The notes under the pieces were generated by a model. That model ran no database searches. It was not told the origin of the DNA and saw only the letters and a program-made list of their open reading frames with translations. 64,000 nt of DNA from Bordetella parapertussis. Lineage in GTDB: Bacteria > Acidobacteriota > Terriglobia > Bryobacterales > Bryobacteraceae. The position numbers and the translations under genes are program-made. Of the stretch, positions 17,114 to 25,115 are shown piece by piece. Positions within the stretch are counted from its first letter, which is position 1. Every line of letters begins with the position of its first letter. The DNA lies in assembly GCA_943328975.2 (NCBI GenBank), contig CALQCC020000002.1, positions 62,001 through 126,000 of the forward strand, given 5' to 3'.

Positions 17114-19288
17114 TCACTGGGCGATCACTCCGAGGGACACGACGCGAACGCCGGCCGGGATTTCGTTGTGCGACAAGACGGACAGATTGGGGGCGGTGCC
17201 CTCCACCAATTGGCGAAGGTAGTAGCGGGCTGCAGAACTGGTGACGGCCGCGACCGGGGTGTCTGAAGTGCCCACGGCGCGCGCGACGCGGTCCATGATG
17301 TCGCGAACCTTCTGCGGAGGCAGATTCAAGTGGCTGGAATGCTCGTTGTACTCGACGGCGCTCTCGATCGACTGCTCGATTTGCGGGTCGAGGAAGAAGG
17401 CGGGCAACTCGCCGGAGGCGTTTAGGTACGGCTTGACCAGCATGCGCCGGATTCCCTGGCGCACGTACTCGGTTAAGAGCACCGGGTTCTTGGTCATGGT
17501 GGCTGCTTCGCCGAGGGCTTCCAAAATGGTTACCGAATCCCGGATTGAAACGCGTTCGCGGAGTAAGTTCTGGAAAACCTTCTGCACGGTGGACATAGGA
17601 AGCAGTTTCGGCACCAAGTCCTCGATGAGGCGGGCGTTTTCTTCGGCTACACGGTCCAGAATTGTCTTAGTGTCCTGGCGGGAGAGGAGCTCGTGGGCGT
17701 GACGCCGGATCAGTTCCGCTAGATGCGTTCCGAGCACGCCGGCAGCGTCGACGATGGTGTATCCCAGACTGCGGGCTTCTTCGGATTTCTCGGGTGCAAT
17801 CCACAGCGCGGGGATACCGAACGCGGGATCCTTGCCGGGCAGGCCTTCGAGTGCGATCGCTGCGCCACCGGCACCGCCTCCGGGATGGATCGCGAGGTCG
17901 CGATTCTGCATCATCTCGAAACGGGCGATTTCCGCGCCTTTTAGCAAGACCACGTACTCGCCGACTTTGAGTTGCAGATTGTCGGTGACGCGGACCGGTG
18001 GAACCATGTAGCCAAGGTCGGCGGCCATCTGGCGGCGGATTCCGGCGATGCGGCGCAGTAGCGGAGAGTTGATTCCACCCTCGACTAACTTCACCAGCCC
18101 CAAGCCGACTTCGACAGAGAGCGGCTCCACTTTGAGCAGCGATTCCAGGTTGTCTTTTGCCGGAGCCTGCGCAGCCACCGACTTTGCCGACGAAACAGTG
18201 TCTTCGGCGGCGTCCATTTTTTGCCGCAAGCGCCAACCTACGTACGCCACACCCGCACCCATACTAAGGAACGGCAGCGTGGGCAGACCGGGGAAAAGCG
18301 CCATCGTCATCAAAACACCGCCCGAAAGCAGCAGGGGCTGGGGGTTACTGAGGATTTGGGTCTCGACATCCGTGCCGAGCTGTTTGTCGGAGCTGGCACG
18401 GGTCACGATCAACGCGCCGGAGACGGACACCATCAGGGCGGGGATCACCGTGACAAGGCCGTCGCCAATGGTGAGAACGGTATAAGTGGACAACGCGCGC
18501 GACCATTCCATGCCGTTCTGCAACACGCCAATCAGGAATCCGGCCACGATGTTGATGGTGGTGATCATGATGCTGGCGACCGCATCGCGCTGGGTAAAGC
18601 GACTGGCTCCGTCCATCGCACCGAAGAACTCGGCTTCCGCTGCGAGCTTCTTACGGCGATCGCGAGCTTCGGCTTCGTCGATCAGGCCCGCGTTCAAATC
18701 GGAATCGATCGACATTTGTTTGCCGGGTAACGCGTCCAAAGTGAAACGCGCGGTGACTTCCGAGATGCGGACCGCGCCGTGGTTGATGACGACGTACTGA
18801 ATCGAGATCAGGACCAGGAAGATGACGACGCCGATGATGTAGTTGCCGCCGACTACGAAGTTGCCGAACGCCTCGATCACGTCGCCCGCTGCTTTGGTGC
18901 CGGTCTTGCCTTGGATCAGAATGAGACGCGAACTGGAGATGTTGAGCGCGAGGCGGAAGAGGGTGAGGATCAGGAGCGTCGTGGGAAAGATGCTGAACTC
19001 GACGGGTCGCGTGATGTACATCGAGACCATCAGCACGATCACGCTCACAGTGATGTTGGCGCTGATGAGGATGTCGAGCAGGAAGCTCGGCATCGGCATG
19101 ATCATGGCGAGCACGATGCCCAGGACGGCGAGGGGGACTCCCAATTCGGAAATGGTTCCGGCGGAGGAAACCAAAATGGAACCGGGGTTCTTGCGCGGGG
19201 CGTGTTTCGGGCCTGACGGGCCTAGGGGCAAGGGCGGCGCACCGATACCGGCGGCGGAGATGGGACCAATTTGGGACGGAGCAGCCAT
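17114..19288 (-). CDS. flhA: Flagellar export apparatus protein FlhA
   Basis: 724 residues, slightly longer than usual because of a Pro/Gly-rich N-terminus of about 40 residues. About eight membrane helices lie between 50 and 320, including the FHIPEP-region equivalent around SEVTARFTLDALPGKQMSID. The cytoplasmic domain (about 360-724) carries ALWIAPEK, DAAGVLGTHLAELIRRHAHELLS and the switch-like segment QNLLRERVSIRDSVTILEAL. It forms the nonameric export gate of the flagellar type III system. It is the first gene of the minus-strand flagellar unit; its promoter must lie in 19289-19430. Confidence 0.96.
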   Translation of the reverse strand: MAAPSQIGPISAAGIGAPPLPLGPSGPKHAPRKNPGSILVSSAGTISELGVPLAVLGIVLAMIMPMPSFLLDILISANITVSVIVLMVSMYITRPVEFSIFPTTLLILTLFRLALNISSSRLILIQGKTGTKAAGDVIEAFGNFVVGGNYIIGVVIFLVLISIQYVVINHGAVRISEVTARFTLDALPGKQMSIDSDLNAGLIDEAEARDRRKKLAAEAEFFGAMDGASRFTQRDAVASIMITTINIVAGFLIGVLQNGMEWSRALSTYTVLTIGDGLVTVIPALMVSVSGALIVTRASSDKQLGTDVETQILSNPQPLLLSGGVLMTMALFPGLPTLPFLSMGAGVAYVGWRLRQKMDAAEDTVSSAKSVAAQAPAKDNLESLLKVEPLSVEVGLGLVKLVEGGINSPLLRRIAGIRRQMAADLGYMVPPVRVTDNLQLKVGEYVVLLKGAEIARFEMMQNRDLAIHPGGGAGGAAIALEGLPGKDPAFGIPALWIAPEKSEEARSLGYTIVDAAGVLGTHLAELIRRHAHELLSRQDTKTILDRVAEENARLIEDLVPKLLPMSTVQKVFQNLLRERVSIRDSVTILEALGEAATMTKNPVLLTEYVRQGIRRMLVKPYLNASGELPAFFLDPQIEQSIESAVEYNEHSSHLNLPPQKVRDIMDRVARAVGTSDTPVAAVTSSAARYYLRQLVEGTAPNLSVLSHNEIPAGVRVVSLGVIAQ

Positions 19289-19600
19289 GAATCGCTGTCC
19301 CTAAGTGCAGGTGCGGGGCCAGCTAGGCGGTGCTCGGGGTCGGATGATTCTGAGGGGTGCTAGCGCGGCTTGAGCGCGGCGCCAAGGCTAGCCCTCAATG
19401 GCTCCGATGTTGTGTTTTCAACAAGATGCTGGGTTCGTTTTGTCATAATTCATTTTCCTCAAGGCATGGGTGCTCTCCGCGAACGTCTTCGATAGAGGAT
19501 GGCACGGCGGAACAGGCGCGCCCCTAGGCTGTTTCGGAAAGTGATTGAACAGATAGGGGTTGCCCGGTTTATGCGGCATCGACGTATTCTTCAGCGGGAG
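19289..19600. other. 312-base gap between flhA and the kinase gene
   Basis: This gap holds the flhA promoter side (19289-19430, no clear promoter read by eye) and a diverged copy of the sequence that precedes the ECF sigma gene 3 kb away (19430-19573). The kinase gene ends at 19601. No other gene or RNA was recognised. An open frame from 19499 to 19606 translates to a 35-residue peptide that matches the leader of copy B in its first part, but it overlaps the kinase end and is probably not a gene. Confidence 0.6.
19430..19573 (+). repeat. Copy A of a duplicated sequence flanking the kinase gene
   Basis: Positions 19488-19573 align without gaps to 22489-22574 upstream of the ECF sigma gene: about 67 of 86 positions are identical by hand count, including a perfect 22-base block (19529-19550 = 22530-22551), and both end in an ATG. 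A shared TGGGTTCGTTT at 19430-19440 suggests the homology extends further upstream with indels. The copy lies just past the kinase 3' end and has no intact sigma gene behind it, so it looks like a relic of a duplication. Confidence 0.85.
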
Positions 19601-22318
19601 TCATGATGCAGTCTCCGTGTCACCCGCGCGCCGTTGCGCGGAGAGAATCACCCACAGGGACCACAGGCCGATGGCGACGGGGATGGCGTATACGAATACC
19701 ACGCGGCCGGTCCAGAAGGAGCCGAAAATCCAGGGCACCTGATTCGTCAAGTAGCCGCAGAGAATCCCTACGGCGAAGGGCAGGATGCCGAAACGGCGCA
19801 CTAGCCATAGCGAGGCAGTGAAAGGGAACAGGTTCCCTATGACTGCGACCCAAGAGCTACTAGTGATCAATGCAATCGCAAACGCGGTAAGAAAATCCGC
19901 GATCCAGAGCGGGATCTTGCCCAGCCGGGACAACGCCATGCGGCACAGGGCACCGAGCAAACAGGTCCCAAAAACGATCGCGATTATACCCACCGAAATG
20001 CGCAAGCTGCTGGCAAAGAACTGGGGCAGGCTCCCCAGGTTCTCAACATTCAATAGTAGCCTTGGCGTCACGCCGATCCAGAGGATGAGGGTGAGCATTC
20101 TTAGGACACCAATCGACATGACGCCGAGCAAGAGGTGGGAGGCCACCAAGCTGTCGCGTAGACGGCCGGACTGTAAACGCGTCAGCGAGATCAAGGCATC
20201 CGGCCAGTTGCGGCGCACCAGCGGCTCAATGCCTAGATAGAGCGCTCCAGCAAACGCAGCGGCGAAGGCGGCGACACTAAGCACCATTACGGTCAAGACG
20301 AGAGAGGCAATTCCAGGGACGAAAGATACCGATAGAAACAGGCTAGTAGCCTCCGCGAGAAATACCAGGGCGGCTGTCCTTAGCGCGCCGCGTCGATCGC
20401 CACGGCCGGTACGAAGGTTGTGCCAGCCTAGCCCCATCGCCGCCAGGAAGAATATCGTGAATATCGCTACCAGCCCCAATGGTAGGGTAAATCGAGAAGG
20501 CCCGCCGGTTGCGCGGGGCACCCAATCTCCGGTGACGTTGAAGTAGACGGGTTTGCCCTGCCAGGAGGCGAATTCCAGGCGGACTTTTTCGGTGCGGACA
20601 TCTCCGGCGTGGCCCGGGGTAAAGGTGCCGGTGAAGGCGGCTCGGGTATCGAACGGCATGGGGGGCAAGTCTTCCGCCGTGGCTGGAGTGAAACGTGTCG
20701 GGTCCAGGCCTGCGGCGGTGAAGAGCGCATTCCAATCGGCAGGCTTGGCCGGTTCGGTGGCGGATTGTGGGCGAGCTTCAAATTGAATCAGGCGGCCCGT
20801 GGCGTCCAGGCGCAGGCGGACCATGCCGGCTTCGTCGTTAGCCGGGTCTGCGTAGCCCACTTGGCCGAACGGAAACTGCAAGGTCGCCAGCGGGGCCTGG
20901 TGCTGCCGATACCAGAAGGATGCCACGGCGGGTTGCTGCGTGGCGAGCAACGCGATGCTCTGCTCGCGCGGCAACCGGTCCATGGCGGATTGCTCGTAGT
21001 CGGCGTTGATCTTTTCGAAACCGTAGGCTGTGTCGGCAGGCTTCTGCGCGTAGCCTAAGTCCTTCAGGATCGTTTGTGCTTTGAACGCGAGAGCCTCAGG
21101 CGGGAGTTCCAGAGTGGCAGCCAATGGGTCGATGCGCTGGCCGAGGGCAGGATAAAGGAAGCTCAACAGAACGGTTGCGATGAAGCATGCGATGGCGACG
21201 CGCGGCGTGAGACCTTCTTTCTCTTGAGAGGCCGCCACCATCTCGGGCGACGGAGTCTCTCCCGCGGCCAGCGCGGCAGCGATGGGGTCGGCACCGGGGA
21301 GTCCCATGGCGACGTTGATGGAGGCGGCGGGGCGGCGCTTGGGCTCTTCGTCGAGGCAGCGGAGGATGAGGCGCTCGATGGCGGGGTCGAGGTCTTTTAC
21401 GATTTCGGTGGGGTTGGTGTCGGTGCCGGGCTTGCGCTGCTTACCGGTGAACATTTCGTACAGGACGAGGCCGAGGGAGTAGATGTCGCTGCGGGTGGTG
21501 ACTTCTTTGCCGGACTTCTGCTCGGGGGACATGTAGGCGGGGGTGCCGCTGCGGATGTCGCTCAACGGGATTTCGGCGGCGAGGGCGGCGAGGCCGAAGT
21601 CGGTGATGCGGACCTGGCCTCGGGCATCGATCATGATGTTGGCGGGCTTGAGGTCGCGATGGAGGACGCCGCGTTCGTGGGCGGCTCCGAGGCCGGCACA
21701 GATTTTGCGGGTGAATTCGATGGCTTTGTCTTGGGGGAGGCGGCCGATGCGGCGGAGGAGGGATGCGAGGTCCTCGCCGTCGATGTATTCCATGGAGAGG
21801 AAGTGGAGGCCTTCGACCATGCCGAGGTCGTAGACTCGGCACACGTTGGGGTGGCTGACTTGGCGGGCGATGCGGACTTCGTTTCTGAAGCGGATGAGGG
21901 CGGCTTCGCTTACGTGGACGGGGTTGAGGAACTTGAGGGCTACGGCTTGATTGAGGATGAGGTCGTGGGCTTTGTAGACTTCGCCCATGCCTCCGCGGCC
22001 GAGCATGCCGAGCACGCGGTAGCGGCCCGCGAGAGTGGTTCCGGCGGGGAAGCGGCCTTCTTCTGGGGCGGTGGATGGCGGGTGTGAGGGGGGCGCGTCG
22101 AGGAGCCGGTCGGGTTGGGCTTCGGCGGCGAGCATGCGGAGGACTTCTTTGCGGAGGAGGTCGTCTGTGCCGCAAGCTCCGTCGACGTAGCCTTCGCGGG
22201 CCGAGGGCTTGCGTTCGAGCGCGGCTTCGAAGACGGCTCGGATGCGAGCGAAGCGCTCGGGGGTGAGGGCGTGGGCTTGGGTCTGGGTGTCGTCGTGTTC
22301 GGGCATAAGGCCTCTCAC
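19601..22318 (-). CDS. Membrane Ser/Thr protein kinase (PknB/Hanks type)
   Basis: 905 residues. The kinase domain (about 100-355) has the glycine loop GMLGRGGMGEV (104-114), ATP-binding K129, HRD at 220-222 with DLKPAN, DFG at 240-242 and GTPAYMSPEQ. A first membrane helix follows near 375-395 (VAIACFIATVLLSFLYPAL), then an extracytoplasmic region (about 400-605) without a known fold and about eight further membrane helices to the C-terminus. It is therefore a kinase fused to a multi-helix membrane sensor. A helical N-terminal stretch (about 20-65) resembles the segment common in acidobacterial kinases. It is divergent from an ECF sigma gene, a likely partner. Confidence 0.93.
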   Translation of the reverse strand: MRGLMPEHDDTQTQAHALTPERFARIRAVFEAALERKPSAREGYVDGACGTDDLLRKEVLRMLAAEAQPDRLLDAPPSHPPSTAPEEGRFPAGTTLAGRYRVLGMLGRGGMGEVYKAHDLILNQAVALKFLNPVHVSEAALIRFRNEVRIARQVSHPNVCRVYDLGMVEGLHFLSMEYIDGEDLASLLRRIGRLPQDKAIEFTRKICAGLGAAHERGVLHRDLKPANIMIDARGQVRITDFGLAALAAEIPLSDIRSGTPAYMSPEQKSGKEVTTRSDIYSLGLVLYEMFTGKQRKPGTDTNPTEIVKDLDPAIERLILRCLDEEPKRRPAASINVAMGLPGADPIAAALAAGETPSPEMVAASQEKEGLTPRVAIACFIATVLLSFLYPALGQRIDPLAATLELPPEALAFKAQTILKDLGYAQKPADTAYGFEKINADYEQSAMDRLPREQSIALLATQQPAVASFWYRQHQAPLATLQFPFGQVGYADPANDEAGMVRLRLDATGRLIQFEARPQSATEPAKPADWNALFTAAGLDPTRFTPATAEDLPPMPFDTRAAFTGTFTPGHAGDVRTEKVRLEFASWQGKPVYFNVTGDWVPRATGGPSRFTLPLGLVAIFTIFFLAAMGLGWHNLRTGRGDRRGALRTAALVFLAEATSLFLSVSFVPGIASLVLTVMVLSVAAFAAAFAGALYLGIEPLVRRNWPDALISLTRLQSGRLRDSLVASHLLLGVMSIGVLRMLTLILWIGVTPRLLLNVENLGSLPQFFASSLRISVGIIAIVFGTCLLGALCRMALSRLGKIPLWIADFLTAFAIALITSSSWVAVIGNLFPFTASLWLVRRFGILPFAVGILCGYLTNQVPWIFGSFWTGRVVFVYAIPVAIGLWSLWVILSAQRRAGDTETAS

Positions 22319-22365
22319 TGATGAAAGCGGGAACTGAGCGGTTCGGGTATCATAGCAGGCTTATT

Positions 22366-22429
22366 TGGGTTCGTTTGGGTTCGTTTTTTCTGGATTCCTG
22401 ATTCTTTTCAATAACATTTGGGTTCGTTT
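22366..22429 (+). repeat. Three copies of TGGGTTCGTTT
   Basis: The 11-base motif occurs at 22366-22376, 22376-22386 (sharing one base) and 22419-22429, in an AT-rich stretch between the kinase and sigma genes. A fourth copy is at 19430-19440. On the minus strand it reads as iterated AACGAACCCA. It could be a regulator binding site or part of an interspersed repeat. Confidence 0.7.
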
Positions 22430-22574
22430 GGCGTAAAACATGTTTTGCGAAGTCTTCTCCCCTGAATTGGCGCTTCTTGTAGCGCGCATTCGATAGAGCA
22501 TGGCACGGCGAAACGAGCGCTCCCGAAGACTGTTTCGGAAAGTGATTGAACGGATAAGAGTTCGGGGTACGATG
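22419..22574 (+). repeat. Copy B of the duplicated sequence, upstream of the ECF sigma gene
   Basis: This is the partner of 19430-19573. It runs up to the ATG at 22572. TTGAAC at 22546-22551 and TACGAT at 22568-22573 are spaced 16 bases apart and could be a promoter, which would put the RNA start at or just after that ATG. An in-frame ATG at 22500 would instead make the last 75 bases a coding leader rich in Arg; the substitutions between the copies do not clearly favour silent sites. Confidence 0.8.
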
Positions 22575-23141
22575 AACGGTACTGTGGAGTCGCAACAGAT
22601 CACAACTTGGCTCGCGGGGTGGCGCGAGGGGGATATCGAGGCGGGGGAGCGCTTGCTGGATGCCGTCTACCCGGAACTGCAGCGGATCGCGGGTCGGTTT
22701 CTGGGTGGCGAGCGGGCGCAGCATACGCTGGAGCCGAACGCGCTGGTGCATGAATTGTGGCTGCGGCTGGTGGGGGGCGCGGCAGCGTTCGAGAACCGGG
22801 CGCACTTCTTCGCGATCTCAGCGAACACGATGCGGCGGATCCTGATTGATCATGCTCGGGCAAGGTTGGCCGAGAAGCGCGGGGGCGAGCGGGAGCAGGT
22901 CAGCTTAACGGCGGTGGATGGGTGGAATCCGGTGCAGCATTACGACGACATGCTGCTGCTGGATCAGGCGTTGGGGATGCTGGAGAAGGCGGACGCGCGG
23001 GCGGCTCGGGTGGTGGAACTGCGGTTCTTCGGGGGCTTGCAAGAGGGCGAGGTCGCGGAGGTGTTGGGGATTTCCGAGATCACGGTGAAGCGGGATTGGA
23101 AGGTGGCTCGGGCGTGGTTGATGGGGCGGTTGCAGGTTTGA
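22572..23141 (+). CDS. ECF sigma factor (TIGR02999-like, kinase-associated type)
   Basis: 189 residues from ATG 22572; an in-frame ATG at 22500 gives 213, and GTG 22584 would give 185. I prefer 22572 because related proteins begin just before the ITTWLAGWREGD helix. Region 2 includes LEPNALVHELWLRL and FFAISANTMRRILIDHARARLAEKRGG; region 4 has RVVELRFFGGLQEGEVAEVLGISEITVKRDWKVARAWL. This subfamily is often encoded beside Ser/Thr kinases, and here the divergent gene is one. No anti-sigma gene is adjacent, so control may come from phosphorylation (inference). Confidence 0.9.
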   Translation: MNGTVESQQITTWLAGWREGDIEAGERLLDAVYPELQRIAGRFLGGERAQHTLEPNALVHELWLRLVGGAAAFENRAHFFAISANTMRRILIDHARARLAEKRGGEREQVSLTAVDGWNPVQHYDDMLLLDQALGMLEKADARAARVVELRFFGGLQEGEVAEVLGISEITVKRDWKVARAWLMGRLQV

Positions 23142-23154
23142 TACAGTTGCGCCT

Positions 23155-24006
23155 ATGCAGAAAACCACCGGGGTTCGGATGTTGGCCGCTGCGGCGTTCA
23201 TTGGATGCGCGGCGATCGCTTACACGCAGACGCAGGCTCCGTCGAAGCTGAGCACGGTGAAGCTGGCGGACAATCTCTACGCCATCCACAACGATTTCGT
23301 GCCGGGGAACACGACCGCGCTGATCACGAGCGCGGGCGTGTTGCTGGTGGACGATAAGTTCGAAGTGGACGGGCCGAATATCGTGGCCGAGGTCAAGAAG
23401 CTGACCGCGCAACCGATCAAGTTCGTGGTCAACACGCACTATCACGGCGATCACAGCGGCAGCAATGCGCTGATGCAGAAGCTGGGAGCGCAAGTGGTCA
23501 GCTCCCAGGCGGCGCGCAAGCGGATGGTGGACGGCAAGCAACCGGGGCAATCGAACGTCACGATTGAGCAGAAGGGCCACATTTATCTGGGCGGGCAGAC
23601 GGTGGACCTTTACTACTTCGGCCGCGCGCATACCGATGGCGACATCGTGGCGCATTTTCCGGCGCAGCGCGTGCTGGCGTCGGGCGACATTTTTGCGTTC
23701 GGGGATGCGACTCCGGAGTTGATCGACTATGCGGGCGGCGGCAGCGCGAAGGAATGGACCACGACTTTGGATGGGGCTTTGAAGCTCGACTTCAACGCGG
23801 TGGTGCCGGGGCACGGAGTGGTGACGACGAAGGCGGAGATGGCGAATTTCCGTACGTCGACGATGAGCTTGCAGACGAAGGTCCACGACATGTTGGTCGC
23901 GAAGAAGAGCAAGGCCGAGATCGAGGCGATGCTGCGCAAGGATTTCCACTACGCGGACGTGCATGTGATGTTCGGGCTCGACGGGTTGATGAAGGAGATG
24001 AAGTAA
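23155..24006 (+). CDS. Secreted metallo-beta-lactamase-fold hydrolase
   Basis: 283 residues, signal peptide about 1-22. The zinc motif is THYHGDHSGSN (H-x-H-x-D-H), with further ligands in GRAHTDGD and VPGHG. This pattern fits the broad MBL-fold hydrolase group related to quorum-quenching and B-class enzymes; the substrate is not known. It starts 13 bases after the sigma gene; a GATACAGT hexamer-like box just before the ATG could give it its own promoter as well. Confidence 0.88.
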   Translation: MQKTTGVRMLAAAAFIGCAAIAYTQTQAPSKLSTVKLADNLYAIHNDFVPGNTTALITSAGVLLVDDKFEVDGPNIVAEVKKLTAQPIKFVVNTHYHGDHSGSNALMQKLGAQVVSSQAARKRMVDGKQPGQSNVTIEQKGHIYLGGQTVDLYYFGRAHTDGDIVAHFPAQRVLASGDIFAFGDATPELIDYAGGGSAKEWTTTLDGALKLDFNAVVPGHGVVTTKAEMANFRTSTMSLQTKVHDMLVAKKSKAEIEAMLRKDFHYADVHVMFGLDGLMKEMK

Positions 24007-24097
24007 GACACCGAGGCCCGATCTCTATCGAATCTGCTGCCACTGGACTCGGCACACCTGGCAGGCCCCAAAGGCGGACTTGCATTTGTTTGACGCC

Positions 24098-25027
24098 CTA
24101 GGCGACGACCGTTCGGCCCTTCCCTAGATTGCAACCTTGGCAGAGTGTCTGAAGGTTGTCCAAGGTCGTCTTGCCGCCGTTGGCAACTGCGAGAATGTGA
24201 TCCGCGTGAAGTTCGATATTCAAGGCCGTGGCAGGGCTCCGACCGCAAGCTAGACAACGGAAGCGGTCTCGCATGAATACCTTGAATCGAAGTCCAGGGC
24301 GAACTTCGCGACAATCAGCTTCAGTGCGCCTTGCGCTTTTCGTCGGCTCCTGAAAGGTACGCACACTCGATTCCGGCTCGTCTGACTCCTGCGGCTGATC
24401 GTCTGCGTTTGACCATTCGACGAAGGCTTTTAGGGCCTTGCGCCACGTTCCCCATCGGACGATGTATGTCTTGCCTTGAATTTTCGACGGTGCTTGAAAC
24501 ATCTCTCGGTATGCCGGTGGACGCCCATAGTGCGTCCACAGCTCTACGATGTTTTCAAAGCACTCTTGATCCGTGAATTGCTTCTCTTTGAAGGGATGGT
24601 GGGGAATGCCAGCTGCTTCAAGCCCTTTCCGGAAAGTATCGAAGCGGCTACGAACGGACTCTTCACTCGTGACTGAGTGGGCGTTGAAATCGTCAGACGT
24701 TAGCCATTCTTTGCCGACGACTGCGTGAACCCGCTTCAATTCTGCAATGATGTCACGGTTAGAAAATTCCCTTGCGGGTTGAGAACGCATTTTGTCCGAG
24801 ACTGGTTGTCCGTGGTACAAATGCCCTATTCCTGCTTGTTCTAATGCTTCTTTCCACCCGCCGAATCGTCTCCGAACCGTTGTATGCGCTACTTTCGGAG
24901 AATGGCGCTGATAGAGTGTCTTTGTAAGAGGTTCGCCAGCGGGAATCAGTGCGGCAACCCGGCGAATCTCGTCCAGTAGGGATTCGTCGGTGTAGTCATC
25001 AAGGAAACTGATCTCGAACCGTTGCAT
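24098..25027 (-). CDS. HNH endonuclease with homing-endonuclease-associated repeats
   Basis: 309 residues. Three similar helical units precede the nuclease: around 10-65 (TTVRRRFGGWKEALEQAGIG), 80-140 (SVRSRFDTFRKGLEAAGIP) and 150-205 (YIVRWGTWRKALKAF). Each matches the repeat found in some homing endonucleases, thought to bind DNA. The C-terminal HNH domain has RDRFRCLACGRSP, ELHADHI, LDNLQTLCQGCN with the expected Cys pairs. Base composition looks more AT-rich than its neighbours by eye, and the gene stands alone, so recent gain is likely. It could be a selfish or a defence nuclease; no methylase is nearby. Confidence 0.88.
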   Translation of the reverse strand: MQRFEISFLDDYTDESLLDEIRRVAALIPAGEPLTKTLYQRHSPKVAHTTVRRRFGGWKEALEQAGIGHLYHGQPVSDKMRSQPAREFSNRDIIAELKRVHAVVGKEWLTSDDFNAHSVTSEESVRSRFDTFRKGLEAAGIPHHPFKEKQFTDQECFENIVELWTHYGRPPAYREMFQAPSKIQGKTYIVRWGTWRKALKAFVEWSNADDQPQESDEPESSVRTFQEPTKSARRTEADCREVRPGLRFKVFMRDRFRCLACGRSPATALNIELHADHILAVANGGKTTLDNLQTLCQGCNLGKGRTVVA

Positions 25028-25115
25028 TCGTTTCTGTTCGTTGTGGCTGCGTGTGTCAAGTATATCAATGCCCTAACAAGAGTATTCACTAGCAAAAGCT
25101 TGAACCTTGCCTACA

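Noticed and set aside
19499-19520. Possible sigma-54 site (TGGCAC) in both repeat copies
   Set aside because: The second element (TTGC at the right distance) is missing in both copies.
21074-22087. 337-residue open frame on the plus strand
   Set aside because: It is antisense to the kinase domain and very Gly/Asp-rich, as expected from mirrored codons.
22350-22805. 151-residue open frame on the minus strand across the kinase/sigma gap
   Set aside because: Most of it is antisense to the sigma gene, and its end is made of the TGGGTTCGTTT repeats read backwards.
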